Assembly: GCF_963678635.1 (NCBI RefSeq)
Contig: NC_087066.1
Location: 40,695,223-40,759,222, forward strand
Reading direction: 5' to 3'
Length of the DNA stretch: 64,000 nt
From: Symsagittifera roscoffensis
Taxonomy: Eukaryota > Xenacoelomorpha > Acoela > Convolutidae
The notes under the pieces are model-generated. The model saw only the letters and a program-made list of their open reading frames with translations, was not told the origin of the DNA and ran no database searches. Position numbers and translations under genes: made by a program. The first letter of the stretch is position 1; each line of letters begins with the position of its first letter. This document shows positions 11,884-22,277 of this stretch, in pieces.

Positions 11884-13821
11884 ATTTTTTGCTTTTTTGC
11901 TTCGGAACACTGAGAATGAAAATTGAGAAAAATTTTTCCTGAAATTTAGATTTTGTTGTCTCGCAAATTTTCAATTTTTTGCAATAAATGAAAAAGTGTT
12001 TATCGGACAAATTCCATATATGGAAAATGTATTGTAAACTTTTTCCATACACTCGGTTTTTCCATACACTTTTTCCATAAGTACAGAAAAATTGCATGGA
12101 AGTCTATGATTAGTGATTTTTCATATATGAAGATTGTATGACTAGCTTATTCCCATGAGGCAAAAAAAAGAGTTTTTAGAATTTTAATTTCTTAAAATTT
12201 TTGGGATCTGTTCGTGACCGAACACAAATGACAAAAACTATGGTTTACTCAAAACTAGAGTCACCAAAAATTTGATCGTCTTGCATTTGCAATGCGTTGA
12301 AAACCACCTGAATTATCTAAGAGTTTTCTTACACAAATATTATACTAAAACCATCAAACTTTTAAACTGTATGATAATCATTTTTCCATACAATCGCCTT
12401 ATGAAATTGTATGATAAACATTTCTTGTATGGAATTGCATGGCAAGCATTTTTTGTGTATGGTGGTCAACTCTGGTTAGTGTGTAACATGAGCAGCCGCG
12501 TATCTATTGACCTCAACCTACTTTAGATATCAAGTCCATTTGCTCTGCATGGAATTCAAATTTTCATGCTTATCTTATTGTCTACAAAAAATAATACTTC
12601 AAAAATGTTACTATTTCTTGACAAACAGTTTTGGCAATAAATCGCACAGATTTTATGCTCAAGTTGTATTGACGTTTCGTTTTATTTTTGTCTTCTACTG
12701 TCTAAACTGCCCCTAATGGTAGGAATAGGCAACTGTTTGTCATCATGTTCAGTCCGTCCACTGATACTGTTTCCATACATAACTCCTGTTTGGTCAAAGT
12801 TATACTTTTCAGCTTCCCATCTCATTGGTTTTTTCTTAGTTTCGCTACTGACGGTATCTTTTTGCGGTCCTTTTTTGATGTTCCTTTCAAATGTATATTC
12901 CTTAGGTTATCAACGGTTCATTTTGCAAGATATCCGCAATACGTTTCTAGTTATTAGTAAAAGGTGCTATCTAGAATTTTAATGCCTAGCCGTTCTATAA
13001 CAATGGTAGTTGTAGTTCGAGCTTTGTGTTTGTTAGATCATTTAAATGTTCAGTCGGCGTTTTTTTTAAATCTGCTGGCTATGTCATGTCATCTTGTCGA
13101 TTGATTGTGCAAACTTTCAATGTCCATGGATCTTTGTGTTCCCAGAAGGATTGCGCTCACCATTAGATTATCCTGACTGAAAGTTTGCTGTGAAACGCTC
13201 ATTGATAAACTAATGTGTCTAAAAAAGCGCGTGAGATACTTTGATGCTGAAAGTTGAACGTGCATGATTTACAGTGGCAAATTATCCTGCACCACTTACC
13301 AATTCCATGAACAATTCTTATTATTAGCTTAAAATTGATAGTTAATCAATGTTTCATTAACTAAAAACTGTTCAGGCCAGTTTATCGACAGTCGAAATAT
13401 TCAATGCCTTGTCCTGATACGAGCAGTCTTTTTTTGCTGAAATTCGCCTAAGATAATTATAATAAAATTTAATATTATTTTGTTTTTCAAATTGTTATCT
13501 GATCAAATAAAAATTATTAAAAAATGATCATTTTTTATAAGAAAAAAAAACAAATTATTTAACTTTCTTTTCCTATTATGCCGATCTAAAAGTTCAAACA
13601 AAGTAACTATGCAAAAAAAAGAAGAAAGAAGACCGGATATCAATTTGTAAATAAATCTAAAATAAAATCACTGTCTAAAGCGCTAATGAGGCAAAACCAG
13701 ACCCCCCCTGATTGTTCGATTGTTCTATAATTATAATTATATTGGTCTATAATAACGTTATTGTTCCATAATTGACTATAAAGCCTTCTACTACAATCTT
13801 TATACAGTCTATAACTGTTTT

Positions 13822-14301
13822 AGGGGGCCTAGGAAATTAGACGAAAAGCAAATTAGACGTGACCAACAAAAACGAATTTAGACGTCGATGCAAAATTACA
13901 AGTATGGGAAATTAGACGTAATTGTATTGTTCGAGTCTGAAATTTGTTTAGTAACTATTCAATTAACTTTCGTTCGAGCTTTCTTAAATTTTAATCAACT
14001 TTTCACATGCCGCAATTTTCACATTCCGCATTTTTACATGCCGCAATTGTATAATTTATGCATTTCAAAAATGTTTTATAATATTGAGATTAACGTTTTA
14101 TAAATCAATTTTGATGAATATTTTGATATGCAATGGGATCATATACTTTTTTTTGTAATCATGAAAACTTGTTTTAAGTAATTTATTTTGTTAGCCCTTT
14201 GCTTTCCGTCTAAAATGCTAGTTTAGCAAAAACAGTTTAACGTTTAAAATTGTTTTTGTCGGTCACGTCTAATTTGCTTATCGTCTAATTTCCTAGCCCC
14301 T
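13822..14301. mobile_element. MITE-like element with about 45-bp inverted termini
   Basis: The left terminus contains CTAGGAAATTAGACGAAAAGC followed by AAATTAGACGTGACC. The right terminus contains the same in reverse complement with one change (GACGATAAGC). An internal ATTAGACGT motif recurs near 13911. The element is 480 bp and has no transposase. Flanking CTGTTTT (left) and CTGTTGT (right) may be a decayed target duplication. The superfamily was not recognised. Confidence 0.7.
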
Positions 14302-15848
14302 CTGTTGTAGGTAAGAAAATATCGGGCAAATTGAAGGAGAGTTGTCGAAACTCTCAGAGTTTTTTTCAGGGCCTGGTTTCTGTTTACGAAAATGAAAAGT
14401 GAAAAGTTCAACTAAATTTTTATTTGTTGTTTTGATATGGTAAGTCTAGCTCAAATTAGACGCAGGCAGTTTAATTTAGTATTATATAGACCGCACTAAC
14501 TATTACCATCGGTCAAGTATATGTCAATTTTCTCTATATCGGTTTATAGATTTTGATCAGTTAACAACAAACTGGTGCACTAAGTAAGACTTGTAACTGC
14601 TAAAGTTGGGCATAAATATCAATTTGAGTTAAAGCAACAAAGGACTGTGTTTGATTGAGAGCAAGCGCATGTGGATTGTAATCCAATGTTGATAAAAGGA
14701 TACGCCTGAAAGCTCAAAAAGCTGGCAATTCACAAAATCTATGAAGAGTCTTATATTTACGGTAACATTTGTGGCTAAATGATCCACTTTTGGAAAAAAC
14801 ACAAAGCAGAGATTCCTATCAATTGGAGTTGGTGTTTATTTATTTTTTTTCAGTTTCCATTACACAAAAAGAGAATATTTCTTCATTCAAAAGTCGGTTT
14901 TTAAGAATCATTCGCTAAGTTTGTCGTCTCAAGAGTTTTTCTGCTCTCAAGTTTGTCGGATTAGTGTTAGGTAATTATTTGGGTAGTGTGACGTAATATT
15001 GAGGGCAACCTGCACATGCTCCATTAGTGCTCACCTGGCAAGAAGGAACGATTTAAGCCCCACTCAATATTATGACAAAAAATGTCAAACCAAACCGCGA
15101 TCTCAAATAAATAACAAATGCACTTAGAACATAATCAAAATTTCACGATTATTTTTCACGATTATTTCACGAAAGAATGTTCTTTTAGCAGGTAATGCGC
15201 CACCATTATAAAAGCTTCTACAATATGAATGAAATATTTTGGTCGCAATATGTACGAATCTTAAACTGGTGAAAAATATTTTGGTCGCAAGATGGATTTT
15301 AAAAATTTCCGCTGCCAATTTTCAAAAACAAAGAAAAAGATTATCTGAAATTTGTCGAATATGAGATGCGTTAAGTCTAACGACAATTGATCGATCATAA
15401 GTCATCTTATACTGTTTTTAATCAATCTAATCCAGATCAAATATTCACTTGGTTTGATTGCCGTTTAGAACCTTAAAACCGGCGTAAAATAAGAAGTTCC
15501 GTTTTAACATGTCAATCAACCATTTCCGAACGAATCATTTAGCATACATGAGGTTAGGTTTTGCAGGGGCAGTTAAGGATCCAAATCAGGCAATTGGCAT
15601 CTGATTTGAACATAAAGAGCTTAACTGATTTGAACAAAAAAAAAACGAAATGATTATTACTGCCCGTGAATTTCATACATGCAGTCGCAATTGAGAAAAC
15701 AGTGAAATTCAGTGGAACTAGGCTGAGTTGATACAATCTATTAAAGTCTGAGCAGAAATTAACACGATATTTCACATGCGACCGATCACTGCTATAAAAG
15801 GGGAAGGGGTTTGAAACAACCAAACACCCTGATTTTTGTTCTAACTTT

Positions 15849-16258
15849 TGAGTTATGACCGAAGTGTATAACTCATAGAGTAATTTCGGATAGGGTACAC
15901 CGTCTGCTCGTCACGCTATCTTATTTTCGGCCGGATAGATTCGTGCAACTTCTTAGTCTAATACCGATCCTAATCTTACTCTTATACTATCTAGTCTCAG
16001 GTTGTTTAACTAGTCTCTGCTAGGCTCAATAGATCTAGGGTATACTGGTTTATTGCGGCTGCTGAAGTACTCGGGTGAGTTCAACTAACTTCTAAGTTAA
16101 ATTCAAATCTCTCTGGTGCTGAAATTACAAGTAATTTCAGCACTTACAAATAAGTGGATTGTTAGTCAGATGGATCATGATTGGTTAATATTAAATACTT
16201 TACATTGGTAAAATATCTAATTTATCCAATCATAAAATGTAGTTTAGATCAGGTTCCA
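15849..16258 (-). repeat. 3' LTR of the giant retrovirus-like element
   Basis: 410 bp, starting TGGAACCT and ending AACTCA on the coding strand. It matches the LTR at 34347-34756 except at 16030 and 16075. It contains a 13-bp perfect hairpin (GTGCTGAAATTAC, two-base loop, complement) at 16116-16143. A short purine tract (CCGGATGGG on the coding strand, 16259-16267) lies just upstream of the 3' LTR in element orientation and could serve as the polypurine tract, though it is weak. Confidence 0.95.
16116..16143 (-). promoter_or_regulatory. Perfect LTR hairpin (13-bp stem, 2-nt loop)
   Basis: GTGCTGAAATTAC, AA, GTAATTTCAGCAC forms a perfect 13-bp stem. It is conserved in both LTRs (also 34614-34641). 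As DNA it is a palindrome; in the transcript it would be a stable hairpin that could bear on polyadenylation, packaging or strand transfer. The function is inferred only. Confidence 0.6.
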
Positions 16259-17853
16259 CCCATCCGGGTTTTACAGAGTTTTTTAGAATAGTCTTTCTGT
16301 AATTCAAAGGATGGATGATGGACGTTGGTGTTTGGCGAACATCATATTTCTTCTGGGTTCTCTTGTTAGAGAAGTTCCAGGTTCGATCGTTGTGTCATCT
16401 CATGACAACGACTGGGTTTTCGCAACAAACTCAAATCTGATTTCAGAATGGTTGGCTATGTCAGGTTTTTCTGTTTCATTGATGAGAACTTCTTTGTGTT
16501 TTGATCTTGTCTGGGAATGGCGTGGAGATTGTGCGTGGAGGGGATGCCTGGTTACTCGGATCTGTACGTATACTTGAACATCGAGGTGGTCATTGTTCTA
16601 GTTCAATGAAGTCCTTTTCTGCGAAGTCAAGTCGTACTCTAAATCCTTTGAGTTGTGATTGTGAGTGGCATATTGATTGTGGTTGGCCATTCTTTTTCGA
16701 GTGTAGTGGGTTCATTTTGTCTTTGGATGTTCGTCTTTGGTGTTGTATGCTGATCTATATATTGCATAATATAATTTACATTTTATAAAACTTTTATTAG
16801 TTTAATGTTTTTTAATTATGATTTTGGTTAGTTGTTTTCACAAAAGCTTTTTGTTTTAGTTCAGTTATTTTGAAGAGTTACTCACCCTTGAGTAGCTCTT
16901 ATTAAAAATAGGAGTGTGGTCACAAAGCGTGGATGTAGCGCGGTGGGTTAGGCCGGCTATAGAGCATGCTCAGGACGTCCTTCCTGGTGGGTTAGGCCAG
17001 GAGTGGGAGTATGATTGCATGCGGTTTTTTGTGAGAGGTCCTGTTATGTGACAACGTTTTATGTTGGGTTTGTTGTGGTTTTTCTTATGTCTTGTTGGTT
17101 GTGTCCTTTTTTCAAAAATCAAATTGTTTGTGGTATGGGTTTGTCTTTCGACTTTTTTGTGTTTTATTATTTCTTTCTTAGACTTTATAATAGTCTTCAA
17201 AAGAATAAATTATCCAGTTTTAAACTGGGTTAATCCGGTTTGGGTACCGTTGGTTTCCTTTTCTTAGTCATGCTGTTATTCTATGATTTGTGGTGTTTAG
17301 TAAGCTGCGTTGGTTAGTGTTGTTTAGTGTATAATTCCTTTCCAACCGGGTTAAAGGAAAGTTTGAAACGTGTTATCTTGTGTTAGAGTTATCGAGTGTG
17401 AAAGCTTGAAACTGAATTTCATTATTTTAAACAATTCTTCGTGGGCGAGCTGTGCGAGTGTGGATAGAATGTTTGTGCGAATGAATGGAAATATCAAAAG
17501 GTTAGTACTGCATTTTCGTTTCATCAATTTATTACATAGAATTTTTAATTTTACTGCTAGTTGTTGGGGAAAATTAAGTTACAAATTTTCATCATTTTTA
17601 GATTTACTGCTTGTGGGGGAAAAATTTATAAATTAAATTACTGCATTGGTATTATATTTATTTAATTGTTGGTGCAAAAATTTAATAGGGTTTTAAACAG
17701 TTTTGAAGAAGTTTGCTATTTTTTATTTTTCTTTTGTGAATTTTTCAGATGATCGTTGGATGAAGGCTAAAATTCTAAAGAAAACATGGATAAAGAATGG
17801 TGAGTTTCTAATATTTTAATTAGTTAGTAATATGTATAATTCATACTTACCTG
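16259..17853 (-). other. 3' non-coding region of the giant element
   Basis: About 1.6 kb between the stop of the 602-residue frame and the 3' LTR. It is U/G-biased on the plus strand, with several short plus-strand frames that look accidental. One minus-strand frame of 76 codons (17200-16970) is very basic but has no recognisable motif. A long untranslated 3' region between the last gene and the 3' LTR is unusual for Ty3/Gypsy and may hold RNA signals or decayed coding sequence. Confidence 0.6.
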
Positions 17854-19662
17854 TTAGTCGTCGGGGAAGAAACCGTGGGGGAAGATGTCGTGGATGAGAT
17901 CTGAAGTTGTTAGTAATTTAGCTAAAATGCGGATGATATTTTTAGTTTGAAGTAGTGGCCAAAGCAATTGAAGTGCTTTAATGGTGGTTAGTTCTTCAGT
18001 GCCAACTGCAAATTCATAAGGTGTGTTTTGGATTAGATTATATAATTTGTGATTGAATTTAGTGTTATGGATGAATTCTAAAATGGGGATTTCTATAGGT
18101 TGTACAAACTCGTGTGGGATAAGGAAGGGTCGGGATTCTTCTGCGTTGAAGGTCTTGGTGATGGGACAAAAAATATACATTAGGGTTATGGGATCATAAT
18201 TTCGAAGAATACCATGAAGATTAGTATCTTTAATGCAATATGTGAAGTTAAGAAAGAATGGTGAGGTGTATTTGGAATTGATGAATTGAAAACGATGGTG
18301 TGGTTGTCTGGAGGGAGTGTGTAGGTCAAAGTGATTTTGGATGAAACGATAATAAGTATATGTTTGTGTTTGTTTAGTGCGCAACATAATATCGTGTGAG
18401 CAGTGCAAATCTCTTTCATGTGGTGCAAGGAAATGAAAGGTTAGTGAAAATATTTGGAAGCGTTCTTTAAAACTTTCGTAGGCTTGTGTGTCTGTTAGTG
18501 CTTCTGAAATAATGTGGTCAAACTTGCGATCGAAGATATTTAGTGTAAATACATATGGTGTTTTAATGAAAAATTTCTCGGTGATTTGTGGGTTAGCGAA
18601 GCGATCGTCGTCTAAGAATTGATCTTGGTTAGTTCTGATGATGTTATGATCGTAATATTCTAGTGTATATTCATTAGCTCGGGGTGCAGTGTGTGTTTTT
18701 AGTGATTTTTTATATCCAATGTAAGTAAATTGTCTAGGTGTTAGTGGTGTAGTGAGTCGATATAGCATGTCCTTATTTCGTTCTATATCGATGTGAGTGT
18801 TAGATGAAGGTAAGCAAAGGGGATTAGTAAAATGATAATATGAGGTCCAAGGAAGGGTAGGCATTAAAACGTGTTCGTCTACAAAGTTACGTGTCTCGTT
18901 AGTGTCGTGAGGGGTGTTTAAGGTGTATTGTGGAAATGAGGGTAAGGTGATAGCTAAAAATTCTTTTGTGTTAGTGTGTTTTGGATGGTTGATATATTCA
19001 CGGGCTGTTCCTGGTTTCGCTGGGAAAGGATGGTTGGGGAACTTTCTTTTAAAAGTGCGGTAAGCTCTATTAGTGCTGAGTGAAGATTCAGTAGATGTGG
19101 ATGATGGTGCTAATGATTCAGTATAAATTGAAGAGGGTGTAGGGGTAGGAGGGTTGGATGAATCTATTGTGGATGAGATTTGGTTTATGGTTGGGGTGTC
19201 AAGGTGGTAGGGTTGTTGTTGTAGGGTAATGAAATTATCTAGTTCTGGGGAGATTCGGGGGGTGTCTGGAGAATGAGATGATTGGTCTGAGTGAAGTGAG
19301 GAGTAGGTTGGAGTGACTTGGGAAGCATAAGAGGGTGTAGAATTGGTTGGGACAGGGTTATTTGGTAGTATGGGTTGAAAAGGGGGTTGGGAAAAATTTG
19401 AGGAATTGGTGTGAAAATTATTTGATGGAGATGGTTCAGAGTCGGCAAATTCATCGGGGGTTTCAATATTCGGGTTATTGAGTTGTGAGATGGAGTATAA
19501 AACTGAGATGTGTGAATTAGTATCGGAATTCATGCCGGATGTTACATTACTGGTGGGGAAATCGGGTGGCGGAAAAGCAAAAAGTGGTATTATTGGGATT
19601 GGAGTGGTGAGGTTGGTTGGGTGGGAATTTGATCGGTGTAGGGATCCAAGTTGTCGGCTCAT
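17854..19662 (-). CDS. Unrecognised 602-residue protein encoded after env
   Basis: The last long frame of the giant element begins at an ATG 83 nt after the env stop and is uninterrupted. Residues 1-190 are rich in Ser, Thr and Pro, with many Asn and His. From about residue 200 the composition becomes that of a folded protein with many aromatic residues (for example RAYRTFKRKFP near 200 and YIFCPITKTF near 480). There is no signal peptide or obvious transmembrane helix, and no enzyme motif was recognised. Its place, downstream of env, matches that of accessory or regulatory genes in complex retroviruses, but no homology is claimed. An intact 1.8-kb frame in an element with nearly identical LTRs argues that it is a real gene under selection until recently. 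Confidence 0.75.
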   Translation of the reverse strand: MSRQLGSLHRSNSHPTNLTTPIPIIPLFAFPPPDFPTSNVTSGMNSDTNSHISVLYSISQLNNPNIETPDEFADSEPSPSNNFHTNSSNFSQPPFQPILPNNPVPTNSTPSYASQVTPTYSSLHSDQSSHSPDTPRISPELDNFITLQQQPYHLDTPTINQISSTIDSSNPPTPTPSSIYTESLAPSSTSTESSLSTNRAYRTFKRKFPNHPFPAKPGTAREYINHPKHTNTKEFLAITLPSFPQYTLNTPHDTNETRNFVDEHVLMPTLPWTSYYHFTNPLCLPSSNTHIDIERNKDMLYRLTTPLTPRQFTYIGYKKSLKTHTAPRANEYTLEYYDHNIIRTNQDQFLDDDRFANPQITEKFFIKTPYVFTLNIFDRKFDHIISEALTDTQAYESFKERFQIFSLTFHFLAPHERDLHCSHDIMLRTKQTQTYTYYRFIQNHFDLHTPSRQPHHRFQFINSKYTSPFFLNFTYCIKDTNLHGILRNYDPITLMYIFCPITKTFNAEESRPFLIPHEFVQPIEIPILEFIHNTKFNHKLYNLIQNTPYEFAVGTEELTTIKALQLLWPLLQTKNIIRILAKLLTTSDLIHDIFPHGFFPDD

Positions 19663-19745
19663 CGTGGGCTAAAAAAATTATTATTTTGAGACTGAAAAGC
19701 GGTGGTATGGGGTTGTTCTATAATTTGTTCATAAGTATTTTCATC

Positions 19746-22277
19746 TTAAGAGTGGTGTGGCATTATATGTTGGATGAGACTTTGTGATATAGTTGGTCTA
19801 AAATTTTGATTATGTGTTATGGCTAAATTTCGAAAATTACGTGGGACTAGGGATAATGGATGGTTATGTGGTAGGGGTGGTAACTGTGGTGCTGTTGGCG
19901 TTGTGTCTACATTGTTATGTTCTTCGTCGTATGTGTTCTGTCTTGTTGCTATTTTTGTGTTATATTCTTTTATTTGTGCGTCTAAAAGAATTTTGTTTAT
20001 AGATGTAGAAAAGATTCCAAAAAATCCTGCAAATAGTATGCGTGCTACACTTGCTTGTCTATTGACTTGTGTGTGTATAGCACATGTGTTATAGATTCCT
20101 TTTAAGAGTGAAAAAAGAAATCCAATAAAGTTAAACATTGCGTATAAAATAGTCAGTTTTTCTAAGATGTAGTAGGGCCATCCTAGAAAATCAAGAATCT
20201 CATTCTTGAGTGTAACAAAGCTAAAAATATTGATAGGTGATATATCTTGTGGACGGTGTTTTTCACCGTTTAGATATATATAATCTTTAATGTCTTTAAA
20301 ATATCCGCTATAGTCTTGCGTATAGATGTCTGCAAATCCTGCGGTTTCGGCAAGTTTGCGTAAGTTTTGGTCAATTGATTGTCTTTGTATTGTGTCCATT
20401 TGTGTTAATAATTCTTGGAATTGTTGTGTTCTAATGTGATGTTGAATATCTGACTTTGAGTATATTCCTATTGATTGTAAGTCTATATTTGGGTTTCGAG
20501 CGATAGCGCGAATGCTTTCTGGTGAAAATTTTTTGAGTGATTGCATTAATGTGGGATATGGGGTGAGAAGGTAATATTTATCTTCATCAGGGTTTAGTTG
20601 TACTACATTGTGGCTATTTTCTGATCCACATGGGACTGCGGTATCCCAGAAATAGGTTCTTCGTGAAAGTGTGTCAACGAAATGTACTTTATTCTTATAA
20701 AAGATAGGGATTCTTTTATAGCATCGTTTATCTTCAAAAACGTATAGTGGTGATACTTTTTTAGTACAAGTATAAAACCATAAGATGTTTCCTTCATAGT
20801 CTAAAAAATTTGATCTATTTCCTGATAGTAAATATCCTGCGTAGGGTATTTTTAATACTGCTAGTGCAAGTGATTGTAATATTTGTGTTCTTTCCAATTC
20901 GCATAGTTGGTGTAGTGTTTCTAATTCAGAGAGTGAGATTTCTTGAAAAATTCGGCTAATCGTGTAGTCTAGTTTCATATCTAAGTGAATATCATAGTGG
21001 ATATTACCGAAATATGTACTATTCATTAGTGATAGTTCTTGTAAACGTGTGCTTTGATCGTCTTGGGGCTTTAAATGTCCACCAGGTTGACCTGTATTCT
21101 TTTGAAAATTAACTGGTATGTATGATGTTTCTTCATTTGGAGGATGACTTGTGGCGTATGGGTCGACTTTTATTTTTCCAGTGGTCATGTCGAATCCATT
21201 TTCGTATTCAACTAATATTTCGGAGTATTGTGTTTTGTGAAGTGGGTTTCTGTATTTACATGCAAGTTCTGTTTCTTGATATATTTGAAAACGTGTTAAT
21301 TTATTTTCTATATTATGAATGTTTCTAAAATTAGAACTTATTTTTCGTAATGGATTTACTTGTTCATATGGTATTGATTGTATAAAATATTTTTCGTGAA
21401 ATTTTATCATACGAGCGTGTATTTTTGCTACTTGAAATGTTGTACATGTGTCTTCGGGGAACCAAACAATTGTTGCTTGTGTTCGTGTTGTAGGGTCACA
21501 ATAGCCTTGGTCGTTTTTACAAGGTAATCTAATTCCTTGATAGATCATTGTGTTGTCTGATAAATCTCGTGTGAGTCGTATTTTTTCGAGTTGTATTTTC
21601 CAATCGAAAAACATGATCTCTTGGTATCCTTTGTTTTTTGTGTCTGCTTTGCAGTTTGATGGGTTATTTATACCAATGTGTGGTATCCAGTGTTTATCGT
21701 GCATGTCATAGGTTAATCGTCCGTGTGCGCCGTTATATGGGTACTTTTCATCTAATTTTATATGTCCTTGATATCTTTCAAGTTCTGCTTGATGTACAGA
21801 ATCTGAAAAAACTTGGAAATATACTAACTTTCTATCTGTGTTTTTATTTTTTGTGATGTTTAGTCGGAGTAACTCGTTTTTACAATCTTCGGGATTGAGA
21901 TGTAAAAGTCGTTCTATATTACTCTGGTAGAATGATTCATGGTCAAGTCGGTTTTTATTTCCGTTTGAGACTTGTGAACAATGTACTTTCTTTTCAGAAA
22001 ATGTTGCTGTGAATTTATATCCTGTAACTGTTGTTGCTCGGGCTTTTGAATAAAGTGTTGCTATTACATTTGTAGTTTCTATGGCTTGGGGTTCTGTTTC
22101 GCATTGTGATACTTGATTTATTGCATACTTGTGTAGTGTTTTTTGTTCGTTTTCTTCACAATCGTAATGTGTTACTAATAAATCTTGGGGTCCTGTGCGG
22201 GGAGAAGGGTTTATGTTTTGATTTGAGATTATTAGAAAAAGGAGTTGGAGAAAAATTAATAATTTTAGAATATACAT
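19746..22277 (-). CDS. Envelope-like class I membrane glycoprotein (843 residues), possibly of chuvirus-type origin
   Basis: Begins at an ATG with a hydrophobic signal peptide (residues 1-20), followed by a long cysteine-containing ectodomain. A hydrophobic segment around residues 699-727 and a second around 742-761 probably anchor it, leaving a Pro/Asn-rich tail of about 75 residues. Features seen: VTHYDC near residue 38, a repeated C-x(n)-C pattern, TIVWFPEDTC near residue 280, and CYKRIPIFY followed by HFVDTLSRRTYFW at about 517-545. From memory of the family this arrangement resembles glycoproteins of chuviruses (Jingchuvirales) and env genes in some invertebrate LTR elements, rather than the baculovirus-F-like env of errantiviruses. 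That assignment is tentative. The ATG overlaps the stop of the upstream Met-less frame by 13 nt, suggesting reinitiation. The frame is intact. The expected role is surface glycoprotein. Confidence 0.8.
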   Translation of the reverse strand: MYILKLLIFLQLLFLIISNQNINPSPRTGPQDLLVTHYDCEENEQKTLHKYAINQVSQCETEPQAIETTNVIATLYSKARATTVTGYKFTATFSEKKVHCSQVSNGNKNRLDHESFYQSNIERLLHLNPEDCKNELLRLNITKNKNTDRKLVYFQVFSDSVHQAELERYQGHIKLDEKYPYNGAHGRLTYDMHDKHWIPHIGINNPSNCKADTKNKGYQEIMFFDWKIQLEKIRLTRDLSDNTMIYQGIRLPCKNDQGYCDPTTRTQATIVWFPEDTCTTFQVAKIHARMIKFHEKYFIQSIPYEQVNPLRKISSNFRNIHNIENKLTRFQIYQETELACKYRNPLHKTQYSEILVEYENGFDMTTGKIKVDPYATSHPPNEETSYIPVNFQKNTGQPGGHLKPQDDQSTRLQELSLMNSTYFGNIHYDIHLDMKLDYTISRIFQEISLSELETLHQLCELERTQILQSLALAVLKIPYAGYLLSGNRSNFLDYEGNILWFYTCTKKVSPLYVFEDKRCYKRIPIFYKNKVHFVDTLSRRTYFWDTAVPCGSENSHNVVQLNPDEDKYYLLTPYPTLMQSLKKFSPESIRAIARNPNIDLQSIGIYSKSDIQHHIRTQQFQELLTQMDTIQRQSIDQNLRKLAETAGFADIYTQDYSGYFKDIKDYIYLNGEKHRPQDISPINIFSFVTLKNEILDFLGWPYYILEKLTILYAMFNFIGFLFSLLKGIYNTCAIHTQVNRQASVARILFAGFFGIFSTSINKILLDAQIKEYNTKIATRQNTYDEEHNNVDTTPTAPQLPPLPHNHPLSLVPRNFRNLAITHNQNFRPTISQSLIQHIMPHHS

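Larger units (their letters stand above)
11188..15848 (+). other. First part of the 32.5-kb receptor intron, left of the giant element
   Basis: The intron between receptor exons 2 and 3 spans 11188-43714. This left part has no recognisable gene. It contains two MITE-like elements with terminal inverted repeats (11729-11883 and 13822-14301). The last bases before 15849 (around 15830-15848) match the outer tip of the fold-back repeat family that resumes at 34757. The small open frames at 12272-12982 and 15124-15823 have no domain signature. Confidence 0.7.
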
